This document shows positions 44,156 through 55,296 of a stretch of 64,000 nt of DNA, piece after piece; the first letter of the stretch is position 1; every line of letters starts with the position of its first letter. The translations under genes were made by a program, and so were the position numbers. This DNA is from Sordariomycetes sp. S80-01Y (taxonomy: Eukaryota; Ascomycota; Sordariomycetes): the NCBI GenBank assembly GCA_037042185.1, contig JAXQJY010000031.1:1984001-2048000 (forward strand), given 5' to 3'. Below the pieces are notes generated by a model that did no database searches, was not told the origin of the DNA, and saw nothing but the letters and a program-made list of their open reading frames with translations.

Positions 44156-45186
44156 CTATGACTTCCTGCTCGATACGATTGGGTTGGTCAATGTCCCAAT
44201 GCCGCGGCCTATGGACACCTTTGAATCGCATCCTGCTTTCAGATACTTTGGAGGCTTCTTGCTGTGGCCGATCCCAGAGGGCGTGCCCGTAATGATGACG
44301 GTTCCCTTGGGCAGCGTTGTGTCTTTCGACAGATGCGAGACAATCTCCTCCACCGAAAAGATGAACTCATCCGTCTTCCCGTCCTGCAACACCTCGCCGT
44401 CCAGGATGCTCTTCAGACTGACTCCGCGGCTCACATCACCCATAGCCTCTCTCCTCACCAAGCACGGCCCCAGCGGACAGAACCCATCAAAGCCCTTGCA
44501 GTAGCCCCATTGCGAGGTCTGCTTCTGAAGGTCCCTGGCGGTAAGGTCGTTGGCTGCCGTGTACCCCAGGATGTAGTCGCCCGCATCCGCAACCGAGACG
44601 TTCCTGGCGTCTCGGCCCAGCACGATGGCGAGCTCCACCTCACCGTCGATGGCGTCTGGTGCTTGTGACGGGAGGGTGATGGGAGACGCCGGATTAGCGA
44701 TGGTGTTTGGGGGCTTGAAGAAGACTTCCGGGATGGAAGGCAGGGGGCAGTTGAGCTCCGCGGCGTGGTCCTTGAAGTTGAGGCCGATGCAGCGCACGGT
44801 GCCAACTTCCGCGACGGAGAGGGGCGAGAGTAGCTAGATCGTCAACACGAAGCCCTCACATTGAGATTGACACATGCTCACTGTCTTGATTGTTGTGATG
44901 TCCCCGGTCACTCGTCCGTCTTGCAGAGCTGAGGAGGCGTCCACGACCCTGACTTTGACTTGCTCACCAGCCGCAACGGCGAGACCAACTGCAGGGGGTC
45001 AGCCGGGGTCAGGGACAAGTCTCACTCACTGAAGGCACTTACCGTCTACATCTGCATCGACAGGCTCACCGCAGAGCTCCCTGTCGTCTGTCGAGATAAA
45101 GCGCACGAAGCGGTTCCATGTCTACCCGTATTAGTACTGGACGTCTCTCGGACGAGCAAGAGACTTACTGCTGGCATTGACCCCAT
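44156..45186 (-). CDS. Fumarylacetoacetate hydrolase family protein
   Basis: Minus-strand exons 45186-45169, 45121-45043, 44988-44882 and 44833-44156 encode 293 residues. The tiny first exon (MGSMPA) is joined to TWNRFVRFIS, the usual N-terminal strand of fungal FAH-domain proteins. In the catalytic domain, GLNFKDHAAE, KPPNTI, DGEVELAIVLGRDARNV (metal-binding acidic residues), GYTAANDLTARDLQ and TGTPSGIG are clear. Family members hydrolyse or decarboxylate 2-oxo or acylpyruvate-type compounds at the end of aromatic or sugar-acid breakdown, with Mg2+. Divergent from the carrier at 45760 (573 bp), which may move its substrate. Which acid is used cannot be told. Confidence 0.9.
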
Positions 45187-45759
45187 CCTGAGTATCTGTG
45201 ATTGCGATAAGAGACTGAAATGTCAACATGCAAGGCTGTAAGGACGATGAGAACAAAAATCAGATTAAAGTACCATTGATGAGAGAGCGATTGTTCACCG
45301 ATCGACCTCCGTCGCTCTCTGTGCAGCGGACTGGCCGCTTCGCCGCTTCGCCGCCCGCTTGCCCGCTCCCTCGCCGACGCTAAAGCCTCCACGCCGCGAC
45401 CACCCTGACTCGCTTCGTCTCCAACGCTTATCATCTTACCCCATCGGTATCGACAGATCACCAACGCATTCCGTAGATAGGTCAGATAGTCAAATGCCGA
45501 GGACAGAGACTCCACATCCCCGCAAGCGTTCGCCGCTGCGCCGTTCGGCCTCCGCTGTCCGAGCCCGGCATCGAGTCAGGATGACCAGGTCCCATCGATA
45601 ACGACGCCCCGTAGTGAGTGCCACTCTCCGCAATGTCAATCTAGGATCCGAGAGCGTGGTCATCGAGGTTGGGGTATAAGACGCCATGTGCCGCCGGCTG
45701 ATCAGCGTCGCCTCGTTCAGTCACTCAACATCCTGAAGTACGGACACAGACGGAACGCA

Positions 45760-47323
45760 ATGGACAAGTCTGAGAAGCAGATCGACGACGAGGCCATCCG
45801 GCCCAGCGACGCCTCCCAGGAGGACGGCCGACTCGTGCTCGACCCGCAGAGCGAGAAGAGGCTGGTCCGCAAGCTGGATCTCTGGATTGCGCCGGTCATG
45901 ACCCTTATTTTCCTCACGGCGTACCTCGACCGCGCCAACATCGGCAACGCTGCCTCCGCCGGCATGACGGAGGACATTGGCATGAGCGACGGCGAACTCG
46001 GCAGTGAGTCCCCCCTTTCCATGAGAAACGAGTAGTTTTCTGACGAACGCAGATGCCATCACGCTCTTCTACGTCACCTACGTCGCCGCCGAGGTGCCGT
46101 GCTCGCTGGTGCTCAAGAAGTTCCACCCCTCGCGCATGATCCCGCTGCTCATCTTCTGCTGGTCCGTCGTGCTCATCGGCACGGGCTTCATGAAGAACGT
46201 CGGCGAGCTGTACGCGTCGCGCCTCCTGCTGGGCCTCTTCGAGTCCGGCATGTTCCCCTGTCTGGCGCTGTACCTCAGCACCTTCTACTCGCCGGGGGAG
46301 CAGGCGCTGCGCATCTCGTATCTCTTCGTGTCGGCGGCGCTGAGCGGCTCCTTCGGCGGACTCTTCGCCTACGCGCTGCTGAAAATGGACGGCGTGGGCG
46401 GGCTCGAGGGCTGGCGCTGGCTCTTCATTATTGAGGGCTGCGCGTCGGTGCTCATTGCTGTCTTCACACTGTTCTTCCTGCCTGACAACTTTGAGGACGC
46501 GCGCTTCCTCAACGAGGACGAGAAGCAGATGATGCGCGTGCGTGCCGAGATCAACGCGCGCTACAACGGAAAGCCCGACTTCGACTGGGCCGAGGTCAAG
46601 AGGGCCGTCTGCGACCCCAAGCTCTACATCAGCTGCTGGTCGCAGTTCATGGCCGACATCTGCTCCTTCGGCCTGTCGTCTTTCCTGCCCCTCATCATCC
46701 GCTCCTTTGGGTACGGCGTCGTCACGACGCAGCTGCTCACCATCCCCGTCTTCTTCTGGGCCAGTGCCGCGTACATTGCCGTCAGCTACTGCTCCGACAA
46801 GTGGAAGCAGAGGGCCTTGTTCATGATGCCGGCCTGCCTGGTGACAGCCGTCGGGTACGCCGTCAATCTGGGTGTGCCCATGGACCAGAGGGGGGCGCTG
46901 TACTTTTCGACCTTCCTCATCGCGCCGGGCGTGTACATGATTGTTGGCCTGAACTGCGCCTGGTTGCTGAACAGCCACGCGCCGTACTACAAGCGGGCTA
47001 TGGCCATTGGAATGAACCAGTCCATTGGCAACAGCGCGGGCATCGTCGTAAGTTTTCCCTCAGAAAGTTCGTGGTGGAGTAGAATACTGACAGACTTGCA
47101 GGTCGGCCAGATCTTCAGAACAAAGCAGAATGGCAAGTATGTCATGGGCCTCAGCGCCTCGCTGGCTGCCGTGATGCTCGCCGTCCTGGGGCACATTTCC
47201 CTCTACACGTACCTGAAGCGCGAGAACAGGCGCCGGAACAACTTGACCGAGGAGCAGAGACAGGCTGAGATTGATGCCGGAAAGGCGGGCGACTTCCACC
47301 CCGACTACCGATACGCCCTGTAG
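45760..47323 (+). CDS. MFS transporter, anion:cation symporter (Dal5-like) family
   Basis: Exons 45760-46003, 46053-47047 and 47102-47323 encode 486 residues with about 12 membrane spans. The ACS family hallmark appears at span 1, AYLDRANIGNA, followed by the first intron in the segment before span 2, then FHPSRMIPLLIFCWS and RLLLGLFESGMFPCLALYLS, and EGCASVLIAVF before the central loop. The C-terminal tail is charged (KRENRRRNNLTEEQRQAE). Relatives import allantoate, nicotinate, tartrate and other carboxylates with protons. Strongly G+C-biased third positions compared with the 28-33 kb region. It is beside the FAH-family enzyme, so an organic-acid substrate is reasonable. Confidence 0.92.
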
Positions 47324-47409
47324 ATGCTGTTTGGGAGGATTTGAAATCGAAATATTCATTGACAGAATCTTTCTTCTGCTTCATTCCATTATTTTCATTA
47401 CTCATTACG

Positions 47410-48453
47410 CTACTTGGTGTCTCCAATGCGAAGGACCAGCTTCTTGGCGCTGACCTCCCCCTTTTCTAGTGCCTTCATCGCCCGGGATAGGCCGTTCAAG
47501 CCCCCCTCGACAACCTCGTAAGGATGACCCTTGAACCACCCCTCAGCCATTCCTAAACCAATGTAGGGGAACATTGCCGCGCCGAACCCGCGATCTTGCT
47601 TGACCATCTCCTCTTGGCCGGGATAGTACACCTTGTGCACCGACCCAACCTGGGTGGCCAGGACGTGGACGTGCTCCGGAAGCTTGTCGTCCAGCCCAGT
47701 CGGCGAAACGGTCGCGAGCCGAATCGAGGGCGCCTTGATCGACGTAAGGCCCTCGATGGCGGCCTTGTTCATGACCGCGTCGAGGGTGTATACCGTCCTG
47801 TCCTCCGAAGGCGCTACCTTCTGCAGCTCAGAGATGACGTGCTCGTCGCCCTTGCGGTAGTCAATCACCACGTCGCCTTTTGACTTGTCCAGCAGAGACT
47901 CCACAAAGGGGATGCCGCGCCCGGCAACGGCGACTATGGGGTGCACATTCGACAGCGTTGCGAATTTGATAGCGTAGGCTCCCACGGCCGAGGCGCCGCC
48001 ATACACCACAAACGGCTTCTTCTCCTCGGCCGGGGTCCACGGCAGCGGCAGCCTCAGCCTCTGGTACACGGCCAGGGCGCTCGTCATGGCCGCCAGGGGC
48101 ACCGTCGCAGCGTCCTCGAAGCTAGTCTTGGGATCGACGTGCCACGTGGTCCTCGCCCAGGCGATGGCATACTCGGCATAGCTGCCGCCGGGGCTCAGCA
48201 TCTCATGGAAGGCGGCAACCCTGTCGCCCTTGCGGAAGCCGTAGACGCCGTCACCCAGTGCCTCGACATAGCCAGCAATGTCATCGCCCTGGTTGCTGGG
48301 CGTGTTGGTGATTTGCGGCAGCTTCCAGTCCTTGGGGTTGGTGCCGGAGACGACGACCTTGATGAGGATCTGGCCGGGTGCGGGCTTAGGGATGGGCACG
48401 TCGTGGATGGTGACGGAGAGGTCCGGGTGGATGAGGGCTTCTTTCATAGTCAT
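47410..48453 (-). CDS. ToxD-like zinc-binding oxidoreductase (MDR, enoyl-reductase type)
   Basis: Intronless, 347 residues from the ATG at 48453 (a second ATG follows two codons later). Despite the family name it has no zinc ligands. Landmarks: PIPKPAPGQILIKVVVSGTN, NPKDWK, NQGDDIAGYVE, GDRVAAFHE, the GGSYAEYAI block, PLAAMTSALAVYQRL, and the NADPH-binding YGGASAVGAYAIKFA. These are shared by ToxD and by stand-alone trans-acting enoyl reductases as well as by quinone oxidoreductases. It would reduce an activated C=C bond using NADPH in the cytosol. Convergent with the ACS carrier, 86 bp between stop codons, so it likely belongs to the same neighbourhood. Confidence 0.87.
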   Translation of the reverse strand: MTMKEALIHPDLSVTIHDVPIPKPAPGQILIKVVVSGTNPKDWKLPQITNTPSNQGDDIAGYVEALGDGVYGFRKGDRVAAFHEMLSPGGSYAEYAIAWARTTWHVDPKTSFEDAATVPLAAMTSALAVYQRLRLPLPWTPAEEKKPFVVYGGASAVGAYAIKFATLSNVHPIVAVAGRGIPFVESLLDKSKGDVVIDYRKGDEHVISELQKVAPSEDRTVYTLDAVMNKAAIEGLTSIKAPSIRLATVSPTGLDDKLPEHVHVLATQVGSVHKVYYPGQEEMVKQDRGFGAAMFPYIGLGMAEGWFKGHPYEVVEGGLNGLSRAMKALEKGEVSAKKLVLRIGDTK

Positions 48454-49949
48454 GGTGGGCGAGCTCTTTGTTAAGGATCCTGCTGCTGATGGGTGGATAG
48501 TGGGATAACGTTTAGAGAATTCTCGGGTCTGCAGCACCAGTTTTGTGGTTGTGCCCGGAGGCGACGATGGCCTGCCTCTACCTGAAATGCCGAATTACAA
48601 AGCATGAGGGGCTTCAAATCCGACACTCCGAGGTCTACGGTCGCGGTCGCGGGTTATGTCGTCGACCCGAGCAGACGAAGAACGTCATTGATCACAAAAA
48701 GATGGGTTTTCCCCATTCCGTGTCGAGTTGTGGCCTCCTCTGTCGTGGTGGCGGACTTGCGGAGAGGGGCTCGGAGGAGACAGCGAAAAAGGGAAGGGGG
48801 CAGAAAGAAGGCGAAAGATATAGAGGCGAAACATGCCCTTCTCTTGTGATTGTAGCTGGCATTTCGAAACAAGAGATTCAAGGAGGATGAATGTAGCAGC
48901 TCCCAATGCACGTCGCTTCTTTGGAGTCGCCGACCTAGTCAACTGCCACTCGGTCCCGAGGTGTCGATGCTCTGCTGGACGACTGGGATTTGGTCCTGCG
49001 ACTGGTCCTGCGGAGATGGCTGGATCGATGGATGCGCACCGGAACCTGCGTGCTTCTCATAGAGCTTGCACTGGTGTCGCACTTGAGCTGTCTAGCTACT
49101 CTTCGCACCAAACAAGGCCTATGAGCTCGACACGGGCAGCCACCCTCCTCAACCGTTGGCTGCCTTCAGTCAGTCCCAGACGGCCGGCGCCGGCCAGCGG
49201 CCGAAGAGTGGAGACCTCCGGCGCGGGGCATCCGGGGGCGGTTTGCACCTCGGGACTTGGGCTGGACGGAGGCATGGCATCATCAGCAGCAGCAGCATCA
49301 TAGCATCTGCAGGGGAAAACAGGGGAAGAAGCTAACAGACAGACGAGTCCACAGTTCCTCGATGCGTCAAACGCTGCACTTGCATTGTTTCATCGCCCCG
49401 CACCAGACGTTGCATCCCAGCATCAGCCCGTCCCATCGCTGCGGCACAGAAGCCCCCTGTATTTGCAGCACCCGCACAGCAGAAGCCTCGCCGCCGGTGC
49501 CGTGAAACATCCCCAATGCAGCTGCTGACGTCGATCTTCAGGGGGTGTTCCCAGACGTTCACCTCTCCCCCCTGGGAAACACCCATTTTACATAGATCCT
49601 TCAGCCGTCCCAAGCTGTGCCTCTCCTAGTGTCACTTAATCAATCGTGCTCTCCGCTTGTGGATTATTTTTAGGTCCCTCGATGCGTCAGACCACCTACC
49701 TCTTCGGGACGGGAACCACTCGTCCACGCTAAGCCATTGGCCTGTTTTCGTGCGAGACGAATGATGATCGCCGACTTGGACCCCGTGCGCTGGGGACGTC
49801 TTTCTGGGGGCTGCGTCTCGTCAGGGCGACGATGACGATGTAAGCTGGCCTAGGAACCGGCGTGAGCGCTACTTAAACACGTGCATGTTCCCCGGTCCGT
49901 CCCAGCCTTGACCTCGTCAACTGCACCATCCATCACGCAACCAGCCGAG
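48454..49949. other. Intergenic
   Basis: 1.5 kb G+C-rich without a supported gene. A short CAG/ATC run at about 49280-49300. Open frames here lack family features and have no plausible splice pattern. Confidence 0.5.
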
Positions 49950-51413
49950 ATGAAATCCCTCCTCACCGGGCTCGTCGCCCTCTTCGCGACCCAGGCCGTC
50001 GCCCGCCCCAAGACCTGCCGTCAGGAATCTAGCTTCTCGCTCGTGGACGGTGACAAGTCCTTCACCTTCTCCTACTCAACCGCTTCCCCGGATGACACCA
50101 ACTGGATCGGCATCTACAACCCCGGCAAGGGCCCCGTCAACGGCGAAAAGGACGAGGCCTCCCTCCTCTGGGACTACGCCCCGGACGCCGAGGGCGAGCT
50201 GTTCCTCGACGCCAACGACCTGGCCCCTGGAAAGTACGATGCCTACTTCCTGGCCAAGGATGGGTACGAAAGCCTGGCCGACTCCCTGGAGCTGAGCGTG
50301 CCCCTGAGGTGGCTCCCCACAAAGGGCATCACGCTGCAGAACGCAAGGGTCGGGCAGGAATACAAGTCCTGGGTCGGTGGCCTCGTGGGCGACATCAGCG
50401 GCTTGGACGTATCCTTCTCCGTCAAGGGTGACAGCTGGGCCAGCATCAACGCCGAGGGCATCATCAGCGGAACCCCCTCGTCCGCCGGCGACACCATCAT
50501 CACCGTCGAGGCCTCCACGGCCGGCACCACGGCCGAGCAGGAATTTACCATCCCCGTCGTCGGCTCCGGCGATCGCCTCGTGTCCCAGCTCACCGCCATG
50601 ACCTTTAACCTCTGGCACCAGGGCACCCAGGTTAACGGCAACCTCGCCAAGCAGGTGGCCTTCCTGTCCGAGGAGAACGTCGACGTCGTCGGCCTGCAGG
50701 AGTCCAGCGCCGATCGCACCAAGACCCTAGCCGACGCTCTTGGCTGGTGGCACTACGGCGGCGGCGACACCGGCTTCCTGTCGCGCTACGAGATCGTCGA
50801 GGAGCAACCTGACCACACCCACGGCGTCGCCGTCAAGGTTGACCTCGGAGACAGCCAGATCAACCTGTGGGACGTCCACCTGGCCTACGACCCCTACGGC
50901 CCCTACGACTTCTGCTTCGACGGCATGACAAAGGACGAGGTCCTCGACCGCGAGGAGTCGTCCGGCCGCGGCCCTCAGATCCGCGAGACCCTGTCCCTCA
51001 TGGAGGACCAGCTCGCCAACGCAGACAGCGTCCCCGTGCTGCTCTTCGGAGACTTCAACGCCCCCTCCCACCTCGACTGGACCGACGAGACGGCCGACGC
51101 GCACTGCGGTGTCGGCCCCGTGGACTGGCCCACCTCCAAGGTGCCCGTCGACGCCGGCATGACGGACTCCCTGCGCGCCGTCGACCCCGACCCCGTCACC
51201 GAGCCGCACATCACCTGGAGCCCCATCTTCAAGGACAACGAAGGCCGGGAGGAGCCCATGGACCGCATCGACTTCATCTACCACAAGGGCGGCCTCACGC
51301 CCGAGAGCGCCGAGAGCAAGGTCAGGGGCGACCCGAAGCCCGAGCCTAACCACAAGGACAACGAGTGGACCAGCGACCACGCCGCTGTGGTTGTCAGGTT
51401 CAGTCTTGATTAG
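49950..51413 (+). CDS. Secreted endonuclease/exonuclease/phosphatase-fold protein with Ig-like module
   Basis: Intronless, 487 residues. The ATG at 49950 starts a signal peptide (MKSLLTGLVALFATQAVA). An N-terminal beta-sandwich domain (residues about 25-125, with DDTNWIGIYNPGKGP, like calcium-binding or SKICH-type folds) and a putative-Ig module with GLDVSFSVKGDSWASINAEG and ISGTPSSAGD (about 140-205) precede the EEP catalytic domain: TFNLWHQG, VVGLQESS (catalytic Glu), WDVHLAY, FGDFNAPSHLDW (Asp-x-Asn) and a final SDHAAVV. This active-site set is that of DNase I/sphingomyelinase/inositol-phosphatase enzymes, metal-dependent phosphodiester or phosphate hydrolysis. Secreted; whether it acts on nucleic acid or lipid is unclear. 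Confidence 0.88.
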   Translation: MKSLLTGLVALFATQAVARPKTCRQESSFSLVDGDKSFTFSYSTASPDDTNWIGIYNPGKGPVNGEKDEASLLWDYAPDAEGELFLDANDLAPGKYDAYFLAKDGYESLADSLELSVPLRWLPTKGITLQNARVGQEYKSWVGGLVGDISGLDVSFSVKGDSWASINAEGIISGTPSSAGDTIITVEASTAGTTAEQEFTIPVVGSGDRLVSQLTAMTFNLWHQGTQVNGNLAKQVAFLSEENVDVVGLQESSADRTKTLADALGWWHYGGGDTGFLSRYEIVEEQPDHTHGVAVKVDLGDSQINLWDVHLAYDPYGPYDFCFDGMTKDEVLDREESSGRGPQIRETLSLMEDQLANADSVPVLLFGDFNAPSHLDWTDETADAHCGVGPVDWPTSKVPVDAGMTDSLRAVDPDPVTEPHITWSPIFKDNEGREEPMDRIDFIYHKGGLTPESAESKVRGDPKPEPNHKDNEWTSDHAAVVVRFSLD

Positions 51414-51499
51414 GAGTGCTACATAGCTATATAGAGTCAATCGTCAATCATACGTTGCAACGTGAAAAAAAAGCACAGGTCCCTTGATCACTAATCGTG

Positions 51500-53406
51500 C
51501 TACTGCGTCGGCTGCTTCTCCTCGCGGGGCGTCTGGGCGTCCATCTTGACGTCGCCGTCATTGTCCTTCGGCGCCTCTGCCGCCGGAGGGGCAGCCGTCT
51601 CCGCACCCTTCTCCGCCTCTTCCTCCTTTGCTTTCTTCTCCTCGCCGCCGGGCGCAGCCTCCTCGGCGGGCCGCTTCTTGCCCCAGAAGCTGCCCACGTT
51701 GGGCATGTTGGGCATCTGCACGTTGGAACCGAGGTTGGACACGGCCTGCGGCATCTTGGGCATGCCCGTCCGGGGCAGCTCCGGCATCTTGTCGGGCCAC
51801 CACCCCTTGACGCCCGTGCCGGCCTGCTCCGCGACCTGGAAGAGATGCTGCAGGTAGGTTCGCTTCTCGTCGCTGTCGGCATTCTCTGGGTTTGCATCCC
51901 CGGCTAGGTTTTCGTCGCTGCCAGGGAGGGGCACGATGGATGCAGCCGCCGCGACGTCGATGGGCGACTCGTCGGGCAGGATGCTGCTGGCATTCTCCTT
52001 GGCGTCCTTCTCCTGGGCGTCCTCGGGGACGTCTTCGGCGGCCACCTCCTCGGCCTTGCCAGCCTTTTCGACAGCTTCGTCCACGGCCTTTTCCTGCGCC
52101 TTGTCCTCGCCGTCGTCCTCGTAGCCCGCATCCTCAAGGGGCTCCTCGCTCAGGAACCATTTCTTGACCAGGTCGGCCGACGTCTCTGTCATGTACTCGT
52201 AGCGTGGATTCTTCTCGGGGCGGAACATGGTGACGTGGGCTTCCACCTCGTCCTTTGCACCCTTCATCACCATCCTGTCGAACAGGTGCTCAGCCGGGTG
52301 TCCACCATCCGGCACAGCGCAGAAGGTCCTCTCGGGGACGAAGTAGCCTCCACTCCAGTACCCATTCTCTCCTAGAGAGACGTAGAGGTCGTGCACGCCC
52401 ACCCCCTTCAAGCTAGCCAGCCGATTCAGCCTGCGGCACAGCTCCTTCTGCTTCATCAGGCTCCCGACGAAGGTGAAGTGATCGCTGAGCCATGCGAAGC
52501 TGGTCCCCACGTTCCCGCGATTGACGTACGCCAGCCCCTGGCCCAGACTGGCCACGCTCTGCTGATAGCCTTCGCTGATGGAGTCCTTGTTGATGTTCTT
52601 CATGCCCTTGAGTCCGTTCATGATGGCCTCGCGGTGCATGTAGGCTGCAACGCCACCAGCGGCTATGGCGCCGACGGTGCCGGTGCGGACGGCGATCATC
52701 TGCCATGCTGTTGAGCTCCCGCTCGCCGTGGCCGCAGAGCTCGCCGCTGCGGAGGATGCGCTGCGATTGCCCGCAAAGCGGCTGAGACTGGCGGGGGCGG
52801 CAGCCGAGAGGGCCGTCATGGCATTGAAGACCGAGGACACCTTTTGGTAGTTGCTAAACGCGCCGTAGACAAACATGCTCCTGGCGAGGCCGTTGTAGGG
52901 CGTATCAAAGGTGAGGATGCCCTGGATGAGCGGGAAAGGCGGGGAGGCGTCATCAGAGCGGTCCTTGAGACTGAGGAAGAGAGAGTCTGCAGCAACGAAG
53001 CCGCCCATAGAGTGGGCGACGAGTATGACGCCGACGTCGCGGTCGGTGGGCGGCCAGGGGTTATCCAGGTGCTTCTTGCGGACGTCTATCACTCGTTCTT
53101 TGAGCCTGGATGCGTCAGCGGGCCATGAAGTGCAACGGGTCTCCTTGGGTGTGATTTACCATTCGACAAAGGCCTCGGTGGACTGATCCAGCTCTCCTTT
53201 CGTCTCATACTTTGGGTACACTACAGATTGAACTTTATTTTCCGGCAGCTGCTTGGCCACGAGGCGCTCCAGATCTTGGGGGAAGTCGTGGAAGGTATTG
53301 TCTGTGCCCTGGAAATTGTCAGTCAGGGGTGCCTCCATCCTACATAGTACACATGCTTGCTCACCTTGAAGCCGTGTATAAAACACAGCAGTAGAATTCT
53401 TGGCAT
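51500..53406 (-). CDS. DUF676-like alpha/beta hydrolase with long charged C-terminal tail
   Basis: Minus-strand exons 53406-53365, 53308-53160 and 53105-51500 encode 598 residues. It begins MPRILLLCFIHGFKGTDNT (oxyanion HGF), then VILVAHSMGGF around residue 95 is the nucleophile elbow with Ser, and FDTPYNGLAR follows, the pattern of fungal lipase-like DUF676 proteins. After about residue 380 comes roughly 220 residues of low-complexity acidic/Lys/Ala sequence, including DEAVEKAGKAEEVAAEDVPE and KKRPAEE (a possible nuclear or basic-cluster signal), not found in the enzymatic fold. Membrane or lipid hydrolysis is likely for the core; the tail has no known role. A hydrophobic Ala/Gly stretch around TGTVGAIAAGGVAAYM could anchor it in a membrane. 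Confidence 0.85.
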
Positions 53407-53997
53407 CTTTGCGTTCGCTTCTCAATGAGTCGCAGTGATCATGCAGACGATGAAAGTGAGATGAAGTGAGAAGTGACCAGGATTTAATTGATGAGAGGCC
53501 TCATCAGCCCGCGAGGTCAATCGCCATACACGGGCCATGATTCACACATACGTGCATCACCGCCGTCGGGCTGCCTTGTTTTTGCAGCCACACTGTTTGA
53601 GGGTAGCGTCGTCCCAGTTTCCAAGTTTGCGGGCAGCGGCTGAGGCGAAAAGTGGCGCACCCTGATCCTGGAAATCCCACCCGCGTCGACATCAGCCTCC
53701 CGGGGGTTTGACGTCACCGATCCAAGATTCCGATCAGGAAAAGGTTCCACGCGTTGAGAGAGAACTTGCGGTTGAAGTGTGGGGATGCGGCGAGGTGGCA
53801 TGTGATTTTGGCTTTGTCTGCCAATCTATCCTGGTCTCTTGATGCTGCTTCGCGGCGACTCAAGAGCGGCTCTATGGAAGGACTTCCTGTCGTGCGGGTG
53901 GCAGCCTCGCCAAAGAAGGCAGTAATGTGCCCCCTCCTTTAGCCACCTCGATCGTAAGACGTCTCAATCGGGCTCAATCGACACGAGCCTCGTGATT
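53407..53997. other. Intergenic
   Basis: Promoter of the hydrolase gene and 3' flank of the kinase-like gene; no gene recognised. Confidence 0.5.
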
Positions 53998-55296
53998 CTA
54001 GCCGCGGGGACGGTCTTCCGCAAAACCTCTACCATTTGCCATTCCGTCGAGGTCTGCAACCCAGCTCCTCCACGCCTCGTCCTTGCAGATGGACCTCACG
54101 CGAGCCTCCAGCCATTCCGTATTCCCCCAGAAGCCCCAGCTCGCTTGGAACCGCAGCCAGTCGACAAGAGCCGTCTCCCAGTGAAGCTTGAACAGCTCCC
54201 AGGGGTACGTTCGCGAGCCCCCTTGGAGGAGCGTGGTCCGGTAAAGCTCGAGCAGCCGCTTTTCGCCAGCGCCCATGGCAGACTCGTGAGGGATGAGGTC
54301 GGGGTCGTCGACCAACATCTCCAGCGGCACCGAGCAGGTGAACAGCTTGGCTAGATCGCACACGCCGAGGCCGAGGCCGACGTACTGAAAGTCGAAAAAC
54401 GCCGCCTTTATCCCGTCCTGGGTGGTGAAGAGGTTCTCGGACTTGACGTCTCCGTGGATGTACGTTTCGCACGCTCGTCCGAAGGGTGTCAGGGAGAACG
54501 CTACATCCTCTGCAAGGGGCCTCCGGCCGTTTACCGCCTGGCATAGAACAGTCGACCACTCCGAGTCTTCGTCGTCGCGCAGCCCTTGGTACTCCGACAT
54601 TCGCGTCGCCAGATACGTGTAGCCTCCGTTCTCCCACAGTTTCCTCGGCCGTGCATGCTCAGGCCGCTCCCTCATCAGCTTTCTAGCCTCAACCTCGACC
54701 AGAGGCGCCTGGACGTACTCCGTTCTCTCATCAGGTAGAAAGTCCCATGACCGTCGATGGAATTTGCTGAGCCAGTCCAGAGCGGCGAGCACCTGTGTCT
54801 CGTTCAACACAGCCCTCTTCTGCCCTGATACGGGAAACTGTGGTCGAAGATCCGTCATCAACGTCGCCATCAGGCCTTGAAGCTCGTGCGCGCCGTCCTT
54901 GCCACTCATATCACGCGTCGAAGCGAGGCACTGCGCAACGGCAACATCACCCGGCAGCTTGGGCGCAACCTCGGTGTAGAAGTACTGCTCGACCTCGTAA
55001 CTGAAGATTTTGCGCAGATGTCCTTCGTCCTGGTCGGCGCCAGCCTTCTGCGGCGGCGAGATGAGCTTGAGGATGAGTGGATATGTCGACCCAGCTGAGC
55101 CATTCTCCTGTGCGCAGAAGGAGTCCAGCCGTGCTGCGGCTTCGTCTGTGGTGGCTTGAGCCGTGATGGCGCAGATGTGGCCGTAGCCTGCCCAGAGGGT
55201 TTGGAGGTTGTGGCAGGACACGAGGCGGAGCGAGTGCCAGGCGAGCATGATTGAGGCGACGCTTTCTGGCGCAATCGCCCCATTTTGAACCACCAT
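53998..55296 (-). CDS. Ecdysteroid-kinase/aminoglycoside-phosphotransferase-like protein
   Basis: Intronless, 432 residues from the ATG at 55296. The small-molecule kinase core is visible: LILKLISPP (strand with the ATP-binding Lys, about residue 75), FSYEVEQYFYTEVAP (Glu helix), the catalytic loop YIHGDVKSENLF (about 278-289) and FFDFQYVGLGLGVCDLAKLF in place of the metal-binding DxD, as in the choline-kinase-like EcKL/CHK family. Family members phosphorylate small alcohols, steroids or antibiotics; fungal members are mostly uncharacterised. No signal peptide. Substrate unknown. Confidence 0.82.
   Translation of the reverse strand: MVVQNGAIAPESVASIMLAWHSLRLVSCHNLQTLWAGYGHICAITAQATTDEAAARLDSFCAQENGSAGSTYPLILKLISPPQKAGADQDEGHLRKIFSYEVEQYFYTEVAPKLPGDVAVAQCLASTRDMSGKDGAHELQGLMATLMTDLRPQFPVSGQKRAVLNETQVLAALDWLSKFHRRSWDFLPDERTEYVQAPLVEVEARKLMRERPEHARPRKLWENGGYTYLATRMSEYQGLRDDEDSEWSTVLCQAVNGRRPLAEDVAFSLTPFGRACETYIHGDVKSENLFTTQDGIKAAFFDFQYVGLGLGVCDLAKLFTCSVPLEMLVDDPDLIPHESAMGAGEKRLLELYRTTLLQGGSRTYPWELFKLHWETALVDWLRFQASWGFWGNTEWLEARVRSICKDEAWRSWVADLDGMANGRGFAEDRPRG

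Noticed and set aside
49881-49949. Upstream extension of the EEP-fold protein
   Set aside because: It begins with GTG and would bury the signal peptide starting at 49950.
50076-50618. Long antisense frames under the EEP-fold and phosphatase genes
   Set aside because: Shadows of strong G+C third-position bias on the coding strand.
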